Origin: Trachipleistophora hominis
Lineage: Eukaryota; Microsporidia; Pleistophoridae
Assembly (NCBI GenBank): GCA_000316135.1
Contig: JH993806.1
Coordinates: 17,664 to 81,663, forward strand
Length of the DNA: 64,000 bases
Direction of reading: 5' to 3'
Position 1 is the stretch's first letter. Each line of letters starts with the position of its first letter. Both the position numbers and the translations under genes were made by a program. Shown here in pieces: positions 38,009 through 48,690 of this stretch. The notes below the pieces were generated by a model. It was not told where the DNA came from. It did not search any database and saw nothing but the letters and a program-made list of their open reading frames with translations.

Positions 38009-39784
38009 TTACTTTAAACTGTCAATAATGTTAAGAAGTTGTTTCGGTGTCTTGTGCAGATTGTCATTCTGCTTTGGGTCTATTATATAGAAGTACCGTT
38101 TTTCAAGGAGGTTTTTTTTTCTGAGATTTTTTATATGTTCCTCAGGAACAAAACCATCAGATTTAACCACGCTATTTTGCGACAGAAACAGAATGTTTCG
38201 TATAGTATTATTATTTGGCGTCTGACAGAGCATCGATTCAAGTATACAAACCAAATCTGATGACACTATCAACTGCCACTTGGACAAATTATCTTTTTTT
38301 AAGAAAGCTATTACTTGTGAAAGGTACTGATCGTTAATTTGAGCGGAAAAACTATCAAGGAGTAGAAGAATGCCGCCTTCCTTTAACATGGGCGCTAAAA
38401 AGTAGCCTTCCCTCTTTATAATCGAAGCGCCGAAAAAATAAAACGAACAGTTTGATTCAACTAACGAAAAATAAAAGGGCATATTATTCAGAAATTGCAG
38501 GTACTCAACATGTATGAATACCGTGTCAATCTCTGTATGCTCCATAGTTACATATTTTTTACCTCTTGAGGTCAAGAATTTTCTTATTTCGCTCGCCATA
38601 AAATTCGAGCTGTTCGCAAAAATGGAAAACCGATGAATCTTGTCCTCTACCAGATTTGGACTACAAACAAGAAAATATCTAAGAACACGATCCGCGTAGT
38701 GAACCGTACTCTTTTGCCATAAATTATACGAATCACATAAAGATCTGTCAATTCTGGCATCAATAACATATTTTACCATTTCAGCAGGCAATCTTACAAG
38801 ATTGTAATATCCACAAATATCATACTTTCTCAACCTACTACTGTTAAAAACGAAAAACAGAACAAACGAAACACTACTAGTGACGTCCACAAAGACATGG
38901 TTATCCTTGGCTTGCTGAAGCAAATCACGAAATCTGCCGTTGTTATTCAGCAGTTTTAGATTGTACACGTCAAAGTTGCCAAAAGCAGCATTTTGTCGGG
39001 CCGAAAACATGATGTTTTCAAGTTCGTCGAGGCTTACGGTATGAGTCACATTAAAATGCTTATTAAATGGCATTGTAAGATTAGAAACAATATTCACGTA
39101 TGAAAACGTGGCCACTTTCTGTGAATCAACTTGCACTACAAAATCGTTCTCTTTCGATTGAATCTCAATCTCTTTCTTCTCTGTATAGCTTGCCGGTTTG
39201 CTCTGTGGCGCTTCAAAGTATCTCTGATTATTCAAAAAAGTCTTATTGGATACCTTAAATTGAGGTTTGTGAAGCCCAAAGCTCGATTTTTGGCCAAACG
39301 ACTCCAAACCATACTTTTCTAAACGAGCACTCTCTCTAGCATTTTTTTGGTTTGCAATAGATAAACTTTTATATTTTTTGTGCAGTTCAGGCTCTTCCGT
39401 GCGTTTATTTGTTGTTTTTGTTTGATGGCAATCCACTTTGTTGCGCTCGGACGTTACCACCCTGTGAATTGTTTTGGCCTCTTGAACTGGTTCTTTGGAC
39501 CGTATGCTGGAAATAAAACTTTTTTCTGCCTCTTTTTTTCTGATTTTTTCTTCTTCAAAGGCTTTCTTCTGCAATAAGCCATCCACTTTGTTTAAAAAAT
39601 TGGTGAAAAGAAGAGGACAACACAATGTATCAGGTGATTCCCATGTCACAAGCTTATCTTCCCATAAAACTCTTAGAAAAACCTTGTCTTCCTTAAGAAT
39701 GCATCCGACAACACGCTTGATTTTGAGTATTTCCTTCATGTCACGGGGGTTCTTGTTAATTCGAATTATACGAAAACTGTCCAT
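38009..39784 (-). CDS. chromo/chromoshadow-domain protein with large novel C-terminus
   Basis: 591 residues from ATG 39784 (the longer frame needs a TTG). Residues 20-66 (KIKRVVGCILKEDKVFLRVLWEDKLVTWESPDTL.CPLLFTNFL) look like a chromodomain or chromoshadow domain: the VTWESPDTL part is chromodomain-like (TWEPxxxL), while RVVG..., CPLLFTNFL resembles the chromoshadow RIIG...CPQVVI.FY. Residues 70-90 are a charged helix, and about 90-210 are Lys/Ser/Gln-rich and probably disordered. About 240-591 is a large AT-rich-coded alpha/beta region (for example FVDVTSSVSFVLFFVFNSS, FVCSPNL-like and GGILLLLDSFS strands) with no recognised family. Domain order recalls heterochromatin adaptors such as Chp1, but that is only an analogy. 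No reverse transcriptase or integrase is present, so it is not a chromovirus. Confidence 0.65.
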   Translation of the reverse strand: MDSFRIIRINKNPRDMKEILKIKRVVGCILKEDKVFLRVLWEDKLVTWESPDTLCCPLLFTNFLNKVDGLLQKKAFEEEKIRKKEAEKSFISSIRSKEPVQEAKTIHRVVTSERNKVDCHQTKTTNKRTEEPELHKKYKSLSIANQKNARESARLEKYGLESFGQKSSFGLHKPQFKVSNKTFLNNQRYFEAPQSKPASYTEKKEIEIQSKENDFVVQVDSQKVATFSYVNIVSNLTMPFNKHFNVTHTVSLDELENIMFSARQNAAFGNFDVYNLKLLNNNGRFRDLLQQAKDNHVFVDVTSSVSFVLFFVFNSSRLRKYDICGYYNLVRLPAEMVKYVIDARIDRSLCDSYNLWQKSTVHYADRVLRYFLVCSPNLVEDKIHRFSIFANSSNFMASEIRKFLTSRGKKYVTMEHTEIDTVFIHVEYLQFLNNMPFYFSLVESNCSFYFFGASIIKREGYFLAPMLKEGGILLLLDSFSAQINDQYLSQVIAFLKKDNLSKWQLIVSSDLVCILESMLCQTPNNNTIRNILFLSQNSVVKSDGFVPEEHIKNLRKKNLLEKRYFYIIDPKQNDNLHKTPKQLLNIIDSLK

Positions 39785-42504
39785 TCTGTGTACCGATAAT
39801 GCCCAGGTGCTTAAAAAAAGCAATCTGTCTGAATATATTGAATTATTCTATTACGATGGATAGAAGCTTATATTTAAGAATTGTTATCAGCAGTATAAAA
39901 AGGTGTAACGGCAGCGAATAGACGAAAAACTATACTTATGGAATACAATAGCCTTTGAATATTGTAATAATAACACTTGTACTTTTCTGTATTTATGCTT
40001 TACACGATCTAATGCTGTCATATAAGTATTTTAGGTATTCATATTCGTTGTATTTAGTAAATTTGATAAAAAAATTGACATTTTAGTTTGATGGTCCCAG
40101 CGGACCAGAAGAGTGTGTTTAGTTAGATGATATGTTATAAGGTGATAATTAAACTAACTTTAAATAAAAAAAAAGAATAGAAAAATTGAATCGAGCGCTT
40201 GACAAGCCACCCGGTGGGAAGTTTTGAAATAATAAAAGAAATTTGACAGAGATTTCGAAAATTAGTCAACTTGAAGAGCCAATTTAGATACCGTAAAACA
40301 AAGAAACTTTGTGTATCTAGCAAATATTTTATACGATAAATCCATAAAAAGCGAGTTTTTAAGTAAATAAGTGTTTGGTAGATGATATGCTCACGGTGTT
40401 TTTCACGAATTAAGATTATTAATCGCAGTTTGCCAAGCAAAATTCTCATAGTTTTATTTCAATAAGTCATGTTGCAATACAATTAAGAAAAAGGTAGGAA
40501 AACCCTGATTCAATATTCCATAATTATGTATAATTATTGAAGAAAAGAGCAATTTTTCATACGCCATTTTTTCTTAAATTTTTCAAACAAGAAATCAATT
40601 GGCGAATAGATTTATTCCTAAGAAAATATTTATCGATCGCACCATGCGCAGTATGTAGAATAATATATTGTCTTGTTTTTGGCATAAACCATGACAGCTA
40701 ATATTTAATTATGGGGAAAAATTTCTTTAGTATAAAATTTCTTAACACGCGGAATTACGCCATTAAAAATATAACTAAACGAATACATATGAAAACAATA
40801 CGAACAATTATCGTCTCTATAAACATTTAAATTTCTGAACCTATCTTGTTGTAGGTCAAAACAAAAGGTTCATAAGTATTGGTGAAATCGCCAACATTTG
40901 TACAAAATATCTTGTGCCAACCCATCCAAGTATACATTCAATGTTACGCATATTCAGCTGATACTTATATTAATGATATTTTACATTTAAAAATTATAAT
41001 AAATGTAAACGATCGGCTATACGAAATGAAACATAATACAAAGTATATGATAGTTACAATAACAAATTACTATTTGGCTTAGCACGAACATAACATATTT
41101 ACAATATTCAATGACTTTTTGTATTGATATACCGTAAATATAGCTGTTAACATATCTTTCGGCGCACAACTGGCTTATACATCTCCTAGTTATATTTAAT
41201 TTGTGTCTAACAAAAGCACAACCAGAGAAACAAGTCGAATTTGATACTGCTTACTAAATACCCTACATGAATCAATAGATATTGCTGTCGGATGTTAATT
41301 AAAGCTGTTGTAAACCACGTCATTATTCAACTCGACATGGTTTTAGTAAAATTCTTGTATTTTATACGATGATATGAAAGTTGTAAATACCGCGGAATGA
41401 GCTCGTAAAATCATCAGATAATTGAGTAATGATAGTGTGCCATTTAAATTTTGAACCTTCAAATATCAAAACTACATTTTTATTTCTAGATATAAATTTA
41501 TCTAGTTTATAGAATCACTTGTCCTTCTATCTCAACTTAGTTTTTTAAAATATATTTAGGAAATCTTGTTAAACAACGCTGTTTACGTTTTTCTAGTACG
41601 AGACGTTTCCACGCACTTTTGAAATTTCGCTTAATAAATTCATACGTTTCCCACACACCTAAATAAACTCTGATGAAATACTAATATTTACCGCATTCTC
41701 TGCAATTTTACACATAAAAAGTTAATTCATATCTTCAAACTGAAAAAACTTGATATGTCATAGCAAGTAAAGAAATCTCTGTAATTTCTTACAACGGCCA
41801 CAACGCGCATTCTATCACCCATTTGTTATGACTTATTGTCAGCTTTTTTGAGTCTTATGGTTTATATCAACGTATACTTCTCATCACAAAAGAGAAAAAG
41901 CTTCTACATCAACATTAATCATAGATTTCAACGGCATAATATTATCAAATAGCTTACAATATTCAAAAATGCCTATTTAAATTCCAGCTGTGATCAAATA
42001 AAGTTTTACTTTATATCAAGCGAATGGTCAATATAATGTTATACAGCATGCGTTAAATAATGGTGAATTTATTCTCATCCTGAAAACATGATTTTGGTAA
42101 TTTGTAGACAATTACATCGTATTATGTTCAAAAATTAATCAGAACTTTTCCCACAAATGAAAAATGATATTGCTATATATCATACTATCATATGAACGCT
42201 AAATCCTTACATTAGTACACGTGTATTTAAGTAACGGGTTATCCTACTTACACCAATTAAAACCACTAAGATCATTCTGCTCCTTTGTAAGGCCAATTCA
42301 TCGTCGCAAGTTAGGCTTAATCGCAAGAACAACACAAATTAAATCAATAGCACACATTTTTGCACATGTAATATTAAAGCTCAACACTATGTGTGTTTCA
42401 TTTGATATGCTTGACCAACGATCTCAGTCACTGTCCCCAAAATTTCGTTTCATAAACTTTTACTCTCATTTTAAAAATTTTTATTTATATCACTACACAC
42501 ACTA
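39785..42504. other. 2.7-kb spacer with family A copy
   Basis: No gene called. An isolated AGTATAAAAAGG box at 39892-39903 (plus) points away from the chromo gene but leads only into a six-codon frame. Family A copy at 40088-40174. The 67- and 96-residue plus frames (40879-41082, 42221-42511) look like chance. Confidence 0.5.
40088..40174 (+). repeat. Family A element, near-consensus copy lacking the first hairpin
   Basis: GATGGTCCCAGCGGACCAGA, GAGTGTGTTTAGTTAGATGA, GGTGATAATTAAACTAACTT, then an A-run. The stem GGTCC-CAGC-GGACC is perfect. Confidence 0.85.
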
Positions 42505-42744
42505 TCAATAACCATAGTCATTCATCGAAGAGTAATCGCCATAATATCCATAGGCATCTACAACATCTACCTCTGGTAAAATCGGAGTAGGTTTCATAAA
42601 AAGCACGGCTCCTGGAATGTGCTCCATTTGGGAATTATGCATACTGTATTGGTGGCTGCCTACTGAATCAAATCCAGGTTCAAAGTTTCTTCGTAGCAGT
42701 CCATACGAAATCGCTTTTATTAATCCGAGAAAAAAGAGGAACAT
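42505..42744 (-). CDS. small tyrosine-rich secreted protein
   Basis: 79 residues. MFLFFLGLIKAISYG is a short signal peptide. The mature ~64 residues are polar with a Pro-rich middle (KPTPILPEVD) and a Tyr/Asp/Gly-rich end (VVDAYGYYGDYSSMNDYGY). Such tails occur in cross-linked wall proteins, so a spore-wall or exported role is possible but unproven. A good TATATAAAAG box lies on the minus strand at 42765-42774, 21-30 bases upstream. No family recognised. Confidence 0.6.
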   Translation of the reverse strand: MFLFFLGLIKAISYGLLRRNFEPGFDSVGSHQYSMHNSQMEHIPGAVLFMKPTPILPEVDVVDAYGYYGDYSSMNDYGY

Positions 42745-42764
42745 GATAGAATTTTGTTCATTTG

Positions 42765-42774
42765 CTTTTATATA
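42765..42774 (-). promoter_or_regulatory. TATA box
   Basis: TATATAAAAG on the minus strand, upstream of the ATG at 42744. The identical ten bases occur on the plus strand at 42944-42953. Confidence 0.55.
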
Positions 42775-44585
42775 TTGCTAACACACACGACGTTTCTGAT
42801 ACCAAATTTTGAGCCAAGATTGTTTTGAGTATGGTTCAGAAACATCGATGATACCGAAATAATTGGTTCTAATATTCATTTGATTGACACATTTAATCGA
42901 TAAAACCAAACCGTTTCAAAACGAACACAGTGATAGCAACAAGTATATAAAAGCAAACGGTGCATTATATGATTACATTCAGCACAATCGTATTGTGTTC
43001 TTATCATGTTTTTTTCAAATAATTGTTTAATAAATATCATTTTGCAAGAAAAATAATGAGTGTTGTAAGTCTATGTTTTGAACTAAAAAAGTCTTTTTTA
43101 TTTACATTAGCAGCGAAAATTTAGAACAAGTTTATTTAAATGGCAAATGAAAATCCCGATGGTGTTGAATATAATGTAATAATCTTAATTACGGCGTAGG
43201 TCGCAGAAATTAATGTTTCCTTTTCAATGCAACCTCGTTAATTCACCTGTTTTCGAGGCCCATAGGTTAGGCCACCAAAACACCTTAATTCTAAAAAGGT
43301 TTGCCTAAAAGATTGCGATTTTTAACTTGTATTTTGTGTTAAAGAACATTCGGCCATAATCAGAAAAGTTGCGAATTAATTTGTCAGGTGAGAGCATGTT
43401 GAAAAGGATAGTTTATTTGATCATTACATGAAACCTCATATCAGTTTTACGACTTAATGTAGCAATGAAGCATCGAAAGGACTAAGAATAGAATACATTA
43501 GTAGGTTTTAAAGATCTTAGAATACATATTCTAAATTATATAACGTTTTCATTCAGAAAATACTAAGCTATACAATAAGATTAGATTGCACCGTGTTTGT
43601 ACCAATGAGATGAATAAAACTTTGTTGTGACGTATATTATTAGTTGTTGTGGTCAAAATGATTGTAACTTCAATCGTTCAACTTGGTTGGTAGCTTTATT
43701 TTTAAGCTATATCGAGAAAATCGGCTGGAATTGGCCTTTTTGCCCAGTTTTTTTCTGAAAGCATGTTTATTTATTACCACTACACGCTTCACTCAACTTA
43801 ACACACTCTTCTAGTCCGCTGGGACCGACCATGGCCACCGGCTTTTGGTTCGTGACTTTTTTGCCCAGAAGTTGTGAAATAAACTGTAAATTATAATTAA
43901 ACATACTACAAAACAAATTTGTACAGATTTATTTATTATGTCACGCCTTACACAGAAAAGGAGGACTAACTCAAAAGTACTGGCTTTGTTACACTACACA
44001 TATGCACTATATAACAAATTACATTTTGAATGCTCAATTATGAGAAATGTGACAACTATCTGCCCATGGTGGTTAAAAGCATTCAAAAAACACGCACTTG
44101 ATTTGCTTCAAGTAAAGTTAATACAATAGAAAATTCTTGACGTATCATACCTTAAATGGTAAAAGAATACTAAAACATATCAATTAGTTTGTTTTGATGT
44201 TTTCAGCAAATTAATTGGGCGTTGAACACCGAATAAATATATCTAAAATATGAATGTTATACGTAATAATTCAAGAATTTCATGATTAAAGTAAACACCA
44301 ACTGATTAAAATGATAAAAACAAATTACCAAATGGCATTTACTTATTCGCACTTTCTACTTTGAACTGTATTACTATTCAATAAGTTTATCCCTAATTGA
44401 ACCAAATTACGTATCACGTCCCCACTCGCTAACGTAATTTATTCTATGCGGGATGCTATTGAATATTTTACAGTTCTTGTGTGACTCACAACTATGCTCT
44501 ATTTTGAACCCCGCCTGGTTCTGATACTATATATTTATACACTCATCCATCACACTCCCACATCAGCACATAACCATTATCGTTT
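42775..44585. other. 1.8-kb spacer with orphan promoter and family A copy
   Basis: A plus-strand TATATAAAAGCAAACGG box (42944) is followed at 42969 by an ATG whose frame (MITFSTIVLCSYHVFFK) resembles a signal-peptide start but stops after 17 codons: a possible dead secreted gene. Family A copy at 43747-43856. A 63-residue frame at 43938-44129 is not convincing. Confidence 0.45.
43747..43856 (-). repeat. Family A element, near-consensus full-length copy
   Basis: Minus strand: CACGAACCAAAAGCCGGTGG, CCATGGTCGGTCCCAGCGGA, CTAGAAGAGTGTGTTAAGTT, AAATAAACATGCTTTCAG, then an A-run. The stem is GGTCC-CAGC-GGACT (closing pair changed to a G-T wobble). Confidence 0.85.
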
Positions 44586-46412
44586 CTATATTTCGCATCC
44601 ACAGCCCCAGACATTGCCTATGTTTTCGCAATCAAAGTTGGACTTTCCCAAACGCTTGTTAACAATATTATGTGCGTTACAAAGCCAGAGCTCAAATTCC
44701 TTTCTTGAATTCACTACTGGTGCATGGTCATTTAGCAGTTTTTGGAAGTGCATACTACACTCTTCGCACGGAAATAGCTTGGCCAGTAGGAAAAGGAACT
44801 GGATAATATTCTTTTTATCCCGTTCTTCAGGATTGATTGGATACTTTGAGGCCATCGTATGAAGCAGCCTCCATGTACCTCTTCCAAGCTCTTCTCTAAC
44901 CTTCTTATTTTGTGCACTTGTAGTTATTGCGCATCCGCCACCATCTCCTTTCTTCTCATGAATCACTTCCACTTGACTGCCATGCTCTACACGTCTTATA
45001 ACTCGGTTCAAATTTCCACTCCATTTTTGTCCGAGCATTATCGACCATACAAGCATTTTCGTTGCTATCAAAGTGCATGTATTATATACGGTACTTGTAA
45101 ATGAAGTAGATTCACTTGTTCGCTTACCTATCCAGTGATTAACCCCATAATCGAGTACTTTCTTCCCGTCTTCTTCAACCACTTCTTCGTTGTTAACGTC
45201 CGCATTTCCCTCAAAGTTTTTCTTAAGGATGCTGTCCATTTTTTGTTTCAGCTCTTCATCGATCGTCATTCCCATCCCTCGTATCTCTTTAAATTGATTC
45301 TCGTTTTGGATATAGATGATGTGACGTTCCGTGATCTTTTGTATTATCCATTTCGAAACTGCTCCTTGTCTGAATGCTTGCAAAATTTCGATCATCCTTG
45401 TACAGGCATGTCCTTCGCCGAGCTTAACTATGTTTGTTATTACCGTTCTTATCCCCGTTCGTTCTATCCAATTTTCAACTTTCTTGGTCACTGCCACCTG
45501 TACACGCTTAACACTTTTAATTGTTTCCCGCATTTTCCCCCGATTTACATATCTATATACCACACCTGCCATGTCAGCAAGCGATTTTTCAGCAGCTGGT
45601 CGTAAAGCACTCAAATCAACTTTGTTTGCATGATATATGAGACGGCTTGTCCACTTTGTTTGCCATTCTATAAAATTGGTAATTAGATGCCGCATATTAA
45701 CCTTGTTTGACCATCTGTATACGCTGTTAGTTGTTGTTTTACACCATGCCATGAAATTAAAGAATACATTTTTCATCGTTCCAGTACCAAGATACCTGAC
45801 CAACCAGACAAAAACACTCTTTTGTATTTTTTTAACACCACATGCAGCTTTCATTTTTACTTTTGCGCCACTTAATTCGATAAATTTGTTGCTCAGCCAA
45901 TCCTTAGTCCTCATAACACCGCATATAGCCATTTCTATCTTGTTGTCTAAACATTTAACTGTGTTACTTAATAACCAAATTATAGACCATTCAAGTCTAC
46001 GTTTGAATATTTGTATTTTTCTATTATTCATACATAGATCCATGCTGTCACCTATAAACTTCTCTAGCATGCTAATACCGCGCACCACCGCCTTGGTCCT
46101 TTTACCACCTATATACCTATCTATAGCACCTGTTACTCGCTCATCTAACCATTCGATGCCACGTACAACTATTTGTATCTTTTCGTTCTTCATTACCTCG
46201 GAAAAACAGCAGCTTATTCTCATTTGCAGTCTCCTCAGACCAATGAACACTTTTGACACGCTATCCTCGCCAACGACGTTCATAGTACCTTGTTCGTTCT
46301 CGCCTAATCTAGCTGGCACCAATTCGTCGTGCTTCTGTTGTCTGTAAAAACATATCAAAGACAGCAAAAAAACTCCTCGTGATACCATTCGTAGAATGTT
46401 TGAACTTTTCAT
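44586..46412 (-). CDS. Erv2-type FAD sulfhydryl oxidase fused to ~11 novel 27-residue repeats
   Basis: 608 residues from ATG 46412 (the longer frame starts at GTG). Residues 10-23 form a hydrophobic signal anchor, so the protein should face the ER lumen or outside. Residues 507-608 are a complete Erv/ALR domain: REELGRGTWRLLH, redox pair CEEC (549-552), the FAD-binding HNIVN (581-585), the structural pair C578/C595, and a C-terminal Cys-Gly-Cys shuttle (604-606) exactly as in yeast Erv2. It would make disulfides with oxygen as acceptor. Residues 53-346 are about eleven tandem helical repeats starting at 53, 78, 105, 132, 158, 184, 212, 239, 266, 293 and 320 (pattern K(I/V/M)xxxxxxxxxW). Erv proteins are normally 110-200 residues; this N-terminal extension is new to me. 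A TATA box is at 46432-46441. Confidence 0.9.
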   Translation of the reverse strand: MKSSNILRMVSRGVFLLSLICFYRQQKHDELVPARLGENEQGTMNVVGEDSVSKVFIGLRRLQMRISCCFSEVMKNEKIQIVVRGIEWLDERVTGAIDRYIGGKRTKAVVRGISMLEKFIGDSMDLCMNNRKIQIFKRRLEWSIIWLLSNTVKCLDNKIEMAICGVMRTKDWLSNKFIELSGAKVKMKAACGVKKIQKSVFVWLVRYLGTGTMKNVFFNFMAWCKTTTNSVYRWSNKVNMRHLITNFIEWQTKWTSRLIYHANKVDLSALRPAAEKSLADMAGVVYRYVNRGKMRETIKSVKRVQVAVTKKVENWIERTGIRTVITNIVKLGEGHACTRMIEILQAFRQGAVSKWIIQKITERHIIYIQNENQFKEIRGMGMTIDEELKQKMDSILKKNFEGNADVNNEEVVEEDGKKVLDYGVNHWIGKRTSESTSFTSTVYNTCTLIATKMLVWSIMLGQKWSGNLNRVIRRVEHGSQVEVIHEKKGDGGGCAITTSAQNKKVREELGRGTWRLLHTMASKYPINPEERDKKNIIQFLFLLAKLFPCEECSMHFQKLLNDHAPVVNSRKEFELWLCNAHNIVNKRLGKSNFDCENIGNVWGCGCEI

Positions 46413-46431
46413 AAATAAACATTTGCACTTT

Positions 46432-46441
46432 CCTTTTATAG
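46432..46441 (-). promoter_or_regulatory. TATA box of the Erv2-type gene
   Basis: CTATAAAAGG on the minus strand, 20-29 bases before the ATG at 46412. It lies inside the longer GTG-started frame, which supports the ATG. Confidence 0.55.
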
Positions 46442-47867
46442 TTCGGTTTGTATATTGTTTCAAATTGATCACTTTTTTTAATCACTCAATTTCTGAATTC
46501 AAGGATTATAGCACAACTGTGAATGTGAACATCGATATGAATGCAAAACTATCATCTTCCGTGAAAAATCACGAGGTAGAGTATAATTAAAATTTACATC
46601 GTATTTTGTGTTCAAATGATAGATGAGTATAATGTGATATTTTTTTGGTACATTACAAATAGAATGTTGAAGTATCAAAAAAAGTATTATTTTAGTGTAT
46701 GTATATTTAATTTAGAACTTTTCTTGCGTATTTAGTGAAGTTTACGTAGGAAATCATAAAATTTATTTAGGATAATAATAGGATTTAACACTATTTTTAG
46801 AAAAGAAAGGCTTTGTTTGCTTGCTAATGATCTTATTAAGTGGGAATATTAAATAATTATAGCATTGTCTCGGATAAAAAGGCTTTTTATTTTCTCAACA
46901 CAAGATCAAGTTATACAAAACGCTTATTTATATTCCCATACGCGCAGTTATACAAGTCCCTAGATGTGTATCAAAAAAAATTGAAAATTTATTCGTTACT
47001 ATCATACAAAGCTATTATCTACTTACATTAATGCTAGATAATACTTCCTTTGGATTTTTTTAAAAAAGTGGTTCACTGTATAGCAAACTATAAACCTACG
47101 TTGTGAACACAAAGAAATGCTTGTTTATTTTCACTGTTTAATAGCTTAAACACATATAATATAGTATCTCGAAATAGGAATCTTAAGATTTGTACTTAAG
47201 ACAGTTTTATTGATGAATTTGTTAAACTCAAGTGTAACTAGAAAAGCATTTGAAGTACAAGAATGTATTTAAGGTTATATGTACAAATTTTATAAAGAAA
47301 ATTTATGAATTATTTGAAAGCTAAATATTATCATTTACTGACAAACCAGGTTCGCAGGTTTGTGATTTATATTAAAACCAGCTGTTGGTTAATTAATAGT
47401 CAAAATAAAATATTTATTGAAACGTATTATTCTGATATTATTGGTTGGTTGTTCGTACTATAATTAACAAATTGTTATTGGTATATCGATTTTTGAAAGT
47501 ATAGAAATAATTTGTTTAAACAGAGCAACAAAGTATCCAGTAAAATACTAGAAACATAAATTATGAACCAAAGCCCATTTTATACCAGAATATATCTTAA
47601 ACAACAATTTATTTTGTTGAGAAAAAGAGAAAGAACTCCCAAGAACAGTATTTAGCCAAAATTAAAAGTACAATATGCTTTATCAATCCTAAGCTACAAC
47701 ATCACCTTCCATTATAGCTAACTGCATAACCATTAGTACATAAGTGGACAATAATGGTCAAGGTGCATTGGAACCTGTATTTCTTGGATCATTACTTGGT
47801 CGTCAAGACATATCACAAGCTGATAACTAGCAATCAAAAGTATTAATTTGGCATTACGAGCTACCAT
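46442..47867. other. 1.4-kb AT-rich spacer
   Basis: No gene or repeat recognised; short frames at 46396-46590 and 46840-47031 look random. Confidence 0.5.
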
Positions 47868-48179
47868 TCACCTATTTTTTTCCTTACATGATATACAGTA
47901 GGTCTTGTTATTCAGAGCAAAATTCCTACAGATTTTACAAAAACATGCTCCGTTAGCAGCAGAAACGGCAAAACATCCCTTGCATGCAACAAAAGTTCCC
48001 CTGCTTCTATAATTTAACAATCGAACGTCACAAAGTTGCACAGTGTGAAACTTCACTACAAACAAGGGATTACTCTTCAGTCCACAACGGGTACACAGCA
48101 TCAGTCTGTTTGACCACTTTGATCCTCTGGAGGTAAGTGAATCAGGCGCTAGAAAATATCTTACTTTGTACACCAGCAT
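47868..48179 (-). CDS. small protein with four CxxC pairs (zinc-ribbon-like)
   Basis: 103 residues with ten cysteines. CxxC pairs are at 29-32 (CTRC), 66-69 (CKGC), 81-84 (CKIC) and 95-98 (CISC), plus C50 and C79. Spacing such as CxxC-x11-CxxC-x10-CxxC suggests one or two zinc ribbons. No signal peptide. The protein is basic (VRYFLAPDS..., NYRSRGTF). No family was recognised; possibilities are a nucleic-acid-binding zinc protein or a degenerate ring-like domain. Composition is protein-like despite isolation in a large AT-rich spacer. Confidence 0.6.
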   Translation of the reverse strand: MLVYKVRYFLAPDSLTSRGSKWSNRLMLCTRCGLKSNPLFVVKFHTVQLCDVRLLNYRSRGTFVACKGCFAVSAANGACFCKICRNFALNNKTYCISCKEKNR

Positions 48180-48580
48180 TCATGACCCTCCTCTTGATAA
48201 CTTTTAAACAAAGTTTACCAAAAAGGAGCAGAGAAAATCGTTAATTTGTCAAGTGAAATACATTTGCATCAAATAACGTGTTGTTGAAACAATAGTTCCT
48301 ATTGGATGTAAATTACCTACAATTTAGATTCGTACGTTTCATTGCAACGAAAAGGAGATATAACTGAAAACGTAATTATATTACATTATTTAGTAACTTA
48401 CGTTTTATGTCGCTATATCATTTTTTATAATATTCATTTCAGTTATTAGACGTGGAATAGCCAATTTTTTATTTAAAGTGTATTAAATAGTTCAAAAACT
48501 ATATCCATTTTCACAGAAAATCAAAAATAGAAAGTAATTGCATGTCAAATTATACATTAAAATACTGTACATATTGATTT

Positions 48581-48690
48581 CATAAACCAAAGGCCGGTGG
48601 CTATGGTAGCTTCCAACAGACCAAAAGAGCGTGTTTGGTTAGATGGTGTGTATAAAAGAAATAATTAAACCGCCTTTTATTTTAAAAATT
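48581..48690 (+). repeat. Family A element, full-length copy
   Basis: CATAAACCAAAGGCCGGTGG, CAGACCAAAAGAGCGTGTTT, GGTTAGATGGTGTG, GAAATAATTAAACCGCCTTT and a mixed A/T end. The second stem is degraded. Confidence 0.75.

Noticed and set aside
38009..39784. Chromovirus (Ty3/gypsy) origin for the chromodomain
   Set aside because: The domain is N-terminal and no reverse transcriptase, RNase H or integrase motifs occur nearby.
43938..44129. 63-residue basic frame that looked like a small ribosomal protein
   Set aside because: No match to eL39, eL41 or other small ribosomal proteins and no ACCC motif.
44494..46347. Several plus-strand frames of 80-240 residues opposite the Erv2-type gene
   Set aside because: Antisense shadows of a long conserved coding region.
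47340..47360. GGTTCGCAGG, looking like a tRNA B box
   Set aside because: No acceptor stem or A box at the right distance; the same holds for GGTTCGAAGT near 37640.
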